Positions 7,162 through 9,876 of a DNA stretch of 9,876 bases are shown here, piece by piece (position 1 is the stretch's first letter; each line of letters starts with the position of its first letter). The notes below the pieces were generated by a model. It saw only the letters and a program-made list of their open reading frames with translations. It was not told where the DNA came from and did no database searches. The stretch comes from Methanosalsum sp. (GTDB taxonomy: Archaea > Halobacteriota > Methanosarcinia > Methanosarcinales > Methanosarcinaceae). Where the stretch lies: positions 1 to 9,876 of the forward strand of contig SKZM01000188.1 in assembly GCA_007127385.1 (NCBI GenBank). The letters are read 5' to 3'. The position numbers and the translations under genes were made by a program.

Positions 7162-8442
7162 ATGAGTATAGTTAATGATGCAAAAAATGGTAAAATCACT
7201 GAAGAAATGAAAACAGTTGCAGCTTCTGAGGGCGTTGACCCTGAATTTGTAAGAAGGGGTATTGCAGCAGGAAGGATCGTAATCCCAACATCTCCTTACA
7301 GGGATGTAAAATTATGCGGTATTGGAGAGGGACTCAGAACAAAGGTAAATGCATCCATTGGAACGTCTTCTGATATTGCGGATGTTGATATGGAAATTGA
7401 AAAGGCAAAGGCAGCTGAGAGAGAAGGTGCAGATACTCTCATGGAGCTAAGTACTGGTGGAGATTTCCTTGATATCAGGAAAAAAGTTGTTGACAGCATC
7501 TCTCTTTCAGTTGGATCAGTTCCCCTCTACCAGGCATTCATTGAGGCTACAAGAAAGCATGGTTCAATTGTCCATATGACAGAAGATGATCTCTTCAAAG
7601 CTACAGAGGACCAGGCAAAGCTGGGTACCAATTTTATGGCAATACACACAGGTATCAATCAGGTGACACTTGACAGGCTCAAGGCACATGGTAGATTTGG
7701 TGGTCTCTGCTCCCGTGGCGGTGCCTTCATGAGTACCTGGATGCTCTATAATGAAAAGGAGAATCCCCTGTACAGTCAGTTTGATTATCTGGTTGAGCTC
7801 CTCAAGGAGCATGAGGTGGTTCTTTCAATGGGTAATGGAATGCGTGCAGGAGCAGTCCATGATGCAACTGACAGAGCCCAGATACAGGAACTTGTGATCA
7901 ATGCTGAACTGGCAGATAAGGCCCATGATCAGGGACTGCAGGTAATTGTTGAGGGACCAGGCCATGTACCAATAGATATGATAGAGACCAATGTAAAGCT
8001 AATGAAAGCAATGACCAATAATAAACCGTTTTACATGCTTGGTCCACTGGTAACTGATATTGCACCCGGTCGTGATCATATAGTAACTGCTATTGGAGCA
8101 TCACTATCCAGTTCAGTAGGATGTGATTTCCTCTGTTACGTGACACCGGCAGAACACCTTGCACTGCCCAATGTGGAAGATGTAGTCACAGGTGTCCAGA
8201 CCTCCAAGATTGCAGCTCATGTTGGTGATATGGTGCGTCTTGGAAAACGTGATCAGGATCTTGCTATGTCCAGAGCACGTGCAGGACTTAAATGGGAGGA
8301 TATGTATGAACATGCCCTTGATCCAGAATATGCACGTAAGATCAGAGACAGCCGTGCTCCTGCAGACGAAGAATCATGTACGATGTGCGGAGATTTCTGT
8401 GCCCTTAAGATTGTCAACCAGAGTTATAATCTTGCAAAATAA
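7162..8442 (+). CDS. thiC: ThiC-family radical SAM enzyme (phosphomethylpyrimidine synthase, possibly BzaF-like)
   Basis: ThiC rearranges aminoimidazole ribotide to HMP phosphate, the thiamine pyrimidine precursor, using a [4Fe-4S] cluster and SAM. The 426-residue product matches the short archaeal/anaerobe form that lacks the N-terminal domain of the enterobacterial enzyme. Family positions seen are N63, M94, Y123, H162, SRG 184-186, E264, zinc-ligand H268 (EGPGHVP), Y291, zinc-ligand H332 (YVTPAEHL), and LGPLVTDIAPGRDH (293-306). The C-terminal cluster cysteines are C406, C409 and C413 (C-X2-C-X3-C). At 225-228 it has NGMR where ThiC usually has DGLR or DGMR, an Asp-to-Asn change in the substrate site. 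The paralogue BzaF (5-hydroxybenzimidazole synthase, cobamide lower ligand) uses the same substrate and has similar length, so it remains an alternative. The gene appears monocistronic, with its own promoter and a T-tract terminator. Family membership is certain; the exact reaction is less so. Confidence 0.88.
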   Translation: MSIVNDAKNGKITEEMKTVAASEGVDPEFVRRGIAAGRIVIPTSPYRDVKLCGIGEGLRTKVNASIGTSSDIADVDMEIEKAKAAEREGADTLMELSTGGDFLDIRKKVVDSISLSVGSVPLYQAFIEATRKHGSIVHMTEDDLFKATEDQAKLGTNFMAIHTGINQVTLDRLKAHGRFGGLCSRGGAFMSTWMLYNEKENPLYSQFDYLVELLKEHEVVLSMGNGMRAGAVHDATDRAQIQELVINAELADKAHDQGLQVIVEGPGHVPIDMIETNVKLMKAMTNNKPFYMLGPLVTDIAPGRDHIVTAIGASLSSSVGCDFLCYVTPAEHLALPNVEDVVTGVQTSKIAAHVGDMVRLGKRDQDLAMSRARAGLKWEDMYEHALDPEYARKIRDSRAPADEESCTMCGDFCALKIVNQSYNLAK

Positions 8443-8448
8443 CTCTCC

Positions 8449-8462
8449 TTTTTTCTTTTTTT
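8449..8462 (+). terminator. T-tract terminator after the thiC-family gene
   Basis: TTTTTTCTTTTTTT starts 6 nt after the stop codon, with no strong hairpin before it. This is the usual form of an intrinsic archaeal terminator. Confidence 0.6.
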
Positions 8463-8472
8463 GAAATAATCA

Positions 8473-8483
8473 TTTTATATTTT
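8473..8483 (+). promoter_or_regulatory. TATA box of the SAM hydrolase gene
   Basis: TTTTATATTTT has its centre about 26 nt before the ATG at 8504, so transcription should begin at or beside the start codon. With no SD in front of the ATG, this predicts a leaderless mRNA. Confidence 0.5.
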
Positions 8484-8503
8484 AAATCAGATATATCTAT
8501 TTG

Positions 8504-9292
8504 ATGTCACTAATATCACTTACAACTGATTTTGGATCCTTCTATCCTGCATTTATGAAGGCAGTTATTCTCAGGATCGATCCTGATGCAAGGATCGTTG
8601 ATGTCACACATACGATTCCCCAGGCTGATATCCGTGCTGGAGCCTTTGCTATTTATTCAATAGTGCCGTACTTTTCCCCGGACTCCATTCATGTAGGTGT
8701 GGTTGATCCGGGGGTGGGTACATCTAGGCGTTCCATTGTGATAGATGCACAGGGGATTCTCTTTGTTGGCCCGGATAACGGTCTGATGATACCGGCAGCA
8801 AAAAGGATTGCAGGGGAAGATATCAGAGTATATGAAATAAAAAACGAGAATTTTATGCTTGAGGTGTCAGCTACCTTTCATGGAAGGGATATATTTGCAC
8901 CGGTATCTGCCTATCTTTCCCGGGGAGCATCTGCTGATGAGACTGGTGAGAGAATATATGATTGGGTAGACCTGGATTTCAAACAGCCTGTGATTCAGGA
9001 TAGTTCAGTATCCGGAGAGGTTATTTTTGTAGATGATTTTGGAAACATCATTTCAAATATACCATATAGTATGATCTCCCAGATAACTGATTTTGGGGGT
9101 GAAGTTATTGTATATAACACAAAGATCCCTTTCTGTCGTACATATGGGCTTGTGGATGAAGGGAATATGGTTGTCCTTATCGGGAGTCATGGTTTTGCTG
9201 AAATCGCGATAAATCAGGGCAATGCTGCAAAAAAGCTGGGAATCTCTTCCGGAGATCGGATGATAATTGAAGCCTGTAATGATAATGATTGA
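8504..9292 (+). CDS. S-adenosyl-L-methionine hydrolase (SAM hydroxide adenosyltransferase, DUF62)
   Basis: Enzymes of this family cleave SAM with water to adenosine and methionine. They are relatives of the fluorinase and chlorinase that use halide instead. The 262-residue protein has the N-terminal TTDFG (7-11), THTIP (35-39), VDPGVGTSRR (67-76), GPDNGL (89-94), TFHGRD (124-129) and the C-terminal-domain motif DDFGNIISNI. The catalytic Asp-Arg-His triad known for archaeal DUF62 proteins is visible as D68, R75 and H126. The product is cytosolic, with no signal peptide. ATG at 8504 is preferred; the preceding TTG at 8501 would only add one residue. The gene has its own TATA box and apparently a leaderless start. 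It is convergent with the radical SAM gene downstream, with only 3 nt between stops. The physiological role of these hydrolases in archaea is not well settled; the family call is firm. Confidence 0.93.
   Translation: MSLISLTTDFGSFYPAFMKAVILRIDPDARIVDVTHTIPQADIRAGAFAIYSIVPYFSPDSIHVGVVDPGVGTSRRSIVIDAQGILFVGPDNGLMIPAAKRIAGEDIRVYEIKNENFMLEVSATFHGRDIFAPVSAYLSRGASADETGERIYDWVDLDFKQPVIQDSSVSGEVIFVDDFGNIISNIPYSMISQITDFGGEVIVYNTKIPFCRTYGLVDEGNMVVLIGSHGFAEIAINQGNAAKKLGISSGDRMIIEACNDND
9229..9234 (-). terminator. Possible minus-strand T-tract for the radical SAM gene
   Basis: Six A residues on the + strand give a U6 tract in the minus-strand transcript about 60 nt after its stop. This lies inside the 3' end of the convergent SAM hydrolase gene. 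It is short, so the call is weak. Confidence 0.2.
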
Positions 9293-9295
9293 TCC

Positions 9296-9876
9296 TTACA
9301 TCCACTCATAGTTTTTTATGACCTCAGGCCTGAACTCATAGAGCAGACTGTTTTCTACATATCCAAAGAACAGGCATCCTTCACAACTGGAGGTTAGATG
9401 TTTGCGAGTATTATCTGATCTGCCCCAGATATTTGTTATACCATCCCTGATATTTCCGATACTTTTCTTTCTGACACGACAGTGCTCGATCTCCCCGTCT
9501 GAGGTAACATTTAGTATTATATCTGACGCATGGCATCTGTAATTCAGGTCCAGATTTTTTACCATGCTAAGGTATGTGATGGAATTGATTATTGGATATC
9601 CTTCCCTTTTCATGTCGATGAGCCTATCAACAATTCTTTCATATTCCTGCCTGTTATCTATCCCGAACTCTTCCCATGTTTTTTTATCTATGCTCTTAAA
9701 TTCATGTACAGGTTCAAATGATATCTTCAGGTTCAGGTCCTGGACCAGTTTTACCAGATCTTCTATATCCGTGAGGTTCTTATTGCTGATAACACAGTTT
9801 ATTAATATCTTTTTGTGGAATTTATCTCTGGCTTTTACTATTCCAGGTAATATAGCTGCAAAATCAAGTCCTCTGA
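9296..9876 (-). CDS. Radical SAM protein, C-terminal half with SPASM/twitch-like domain (5' end missing)
   Basis: The minus-strand frame is open from the window edge to a TAA at 9298-9296, giving 192 residues. An internal Met at 9613 is not the start. The first part (RGLDFAAILPGIVKA, ILINCVISNKN, then LTDIEDLVKLVQDLNLKI) has the alternating strand and helix pattern of a radical SAM barrel. The C-terminal part shows an auxiliary-cluster pattern: Cys at visible residues 114, 132, 164 and 167 (C-X17-C-X31-C-X2-C), with TSDGEIEHCRVR, SIGNIRDGITNIW and SSCEGC between and around them. This layout is typical of SPASM/twitch domains that bind an extra [4Fe-4S] cluster. The SAM-binding CX3CX2C motif should lie in the missing N-terminal part. 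These proteins modify peptides, haem-like cofactors or lipids; I cannot say which applies here. It faces the SAM hydrolase gene tail to tail. Confidence 0.78.
   Translation of the reverse strand, partial: RGLDFAAILPGIVKARDKFHKKILINCVISNKNLTDIEDLVKLVQDLNLKISFEPVHEFKSIDKKTWEEFGIDNRQEYERIVDRLIDMKREGYPIINSITYLSMVKNLDLNYRCHASDIILNVTSDGEIEHCRVRKKSIGNIRDGITNIWGRSDNTRKHLTSSCEGCLFFGYVENSLLYEFRPEVIKNYEWM
9312..9317 (+). terminator. Possible T-tract terminator for the SAM hydrolase gene
   Basis: Six T residues start 20 nt after the SAM hydrolase stop codon and lie inside the 3' end of the convergent radical SAM gene. It is the first T-tract available to end the + strand transcript. The call is weak because of its length. 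Confidence 0.25.

Noticed and set aside
8377..8400. ThiC cysteine motif apparently one residue short (C-X2-C-X3-C rather than C-X2-C-X4-C)
   Set aside because: As far as I recall, the X3 spacing is normal for the short archaeal/anaerobe ThiC form, so I do not treat it as a defect.
8192..8464. 90-residue plus-strand frame overlapping the end of thiC
   Set aside because: Out-of-frame shadow of ThiC that runs into the T-tract terminator (ending in poly-Phe).
9530..9721. 63-residue plus-strand frame near the window end
   Set aside because: Opposite the radical SAM gene, whose frame continues uninterrupted to the window edge with recognisable motifs.
1..9876. tRNA, rRNA, CRISPR arrays, insertion sequences, integration sites or phage genes
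   Set aside because: No cloverleaf, no regularly spaced repeats, no transposase motif and no abrupt change in composition were seen.

Overview
The window looks like a chromosomal housekeeping region of a methanogenic euryarchaeon, most likely of the Methanosarcinales type. This is inferred from gene content and is not proven. The archaeal markers are a TATA-binding protein gene, an archaeal-style SMC/ScpA/ScpB set, a short ThiC-family protein, an AglJ-like GT2 glycosyltransferase, AT-rich TATA-box promoters and T-tract terminators. Genes are tightly packed. The longest non-coding stretch is about 184 nt (6978-7161). I see no tRNA, rRNA, CRISPR array, insertion sequence or phage gene.

Region 1 (1-5374, + strand) is a condensin operon: smc (5' end cut off by the window edge), scpA and scpB. 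smc and scpA overlap by 4 nt, and scpA and scpB are 12 nt apart. Together they would form the SMC-kleisin complex that compacts and segregates the chromosome. ScpB carries an extra C-terminal region of about 195 residues that I cannot assign.

Region 2 (5375-6977, + strand) starts with a short intergenic region holding two TATA-like boxes 20 bp apart and a 5-codon upstream ORF. tbp (general transcription factor TBP) follows, then a membrane-anchored GT2 glycosyltransferase only about 10 nt downstream, probably co-transcribed.

Region 3 (6978-8442) is an AT-rich regulatory region with a good promoter, leading to a ThiC-family radical SAM enzyme. It is most simply the HMP-P synthase of thiamine biosynthesis. 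One substrate-site residue differs from the ThiC motif I know, so a benzimidazole-forming BzaF-type paralogue cannot be excluded.

Region 4 (8443-9876) holds a T-rich terminator, then a probably leaderless SAM hydrolase (DUF62, S-adenosyl-L-methionine hydroxide adenosyltransferase). It converges, with 3 nt between stop codons, on a minus-strand radical SAM protein with a SPASM/twitch-like C-terminal cysteine set. That gene's N-terminal half lies beyond the window.

Nothing here is clearly a new defence or mobile system. The points most worth checking are the ScpB C-terminal domain, the promoter and uORF arrangement of tbp, the ThiC/BzaF question, and the unassigned radical SAM protein.
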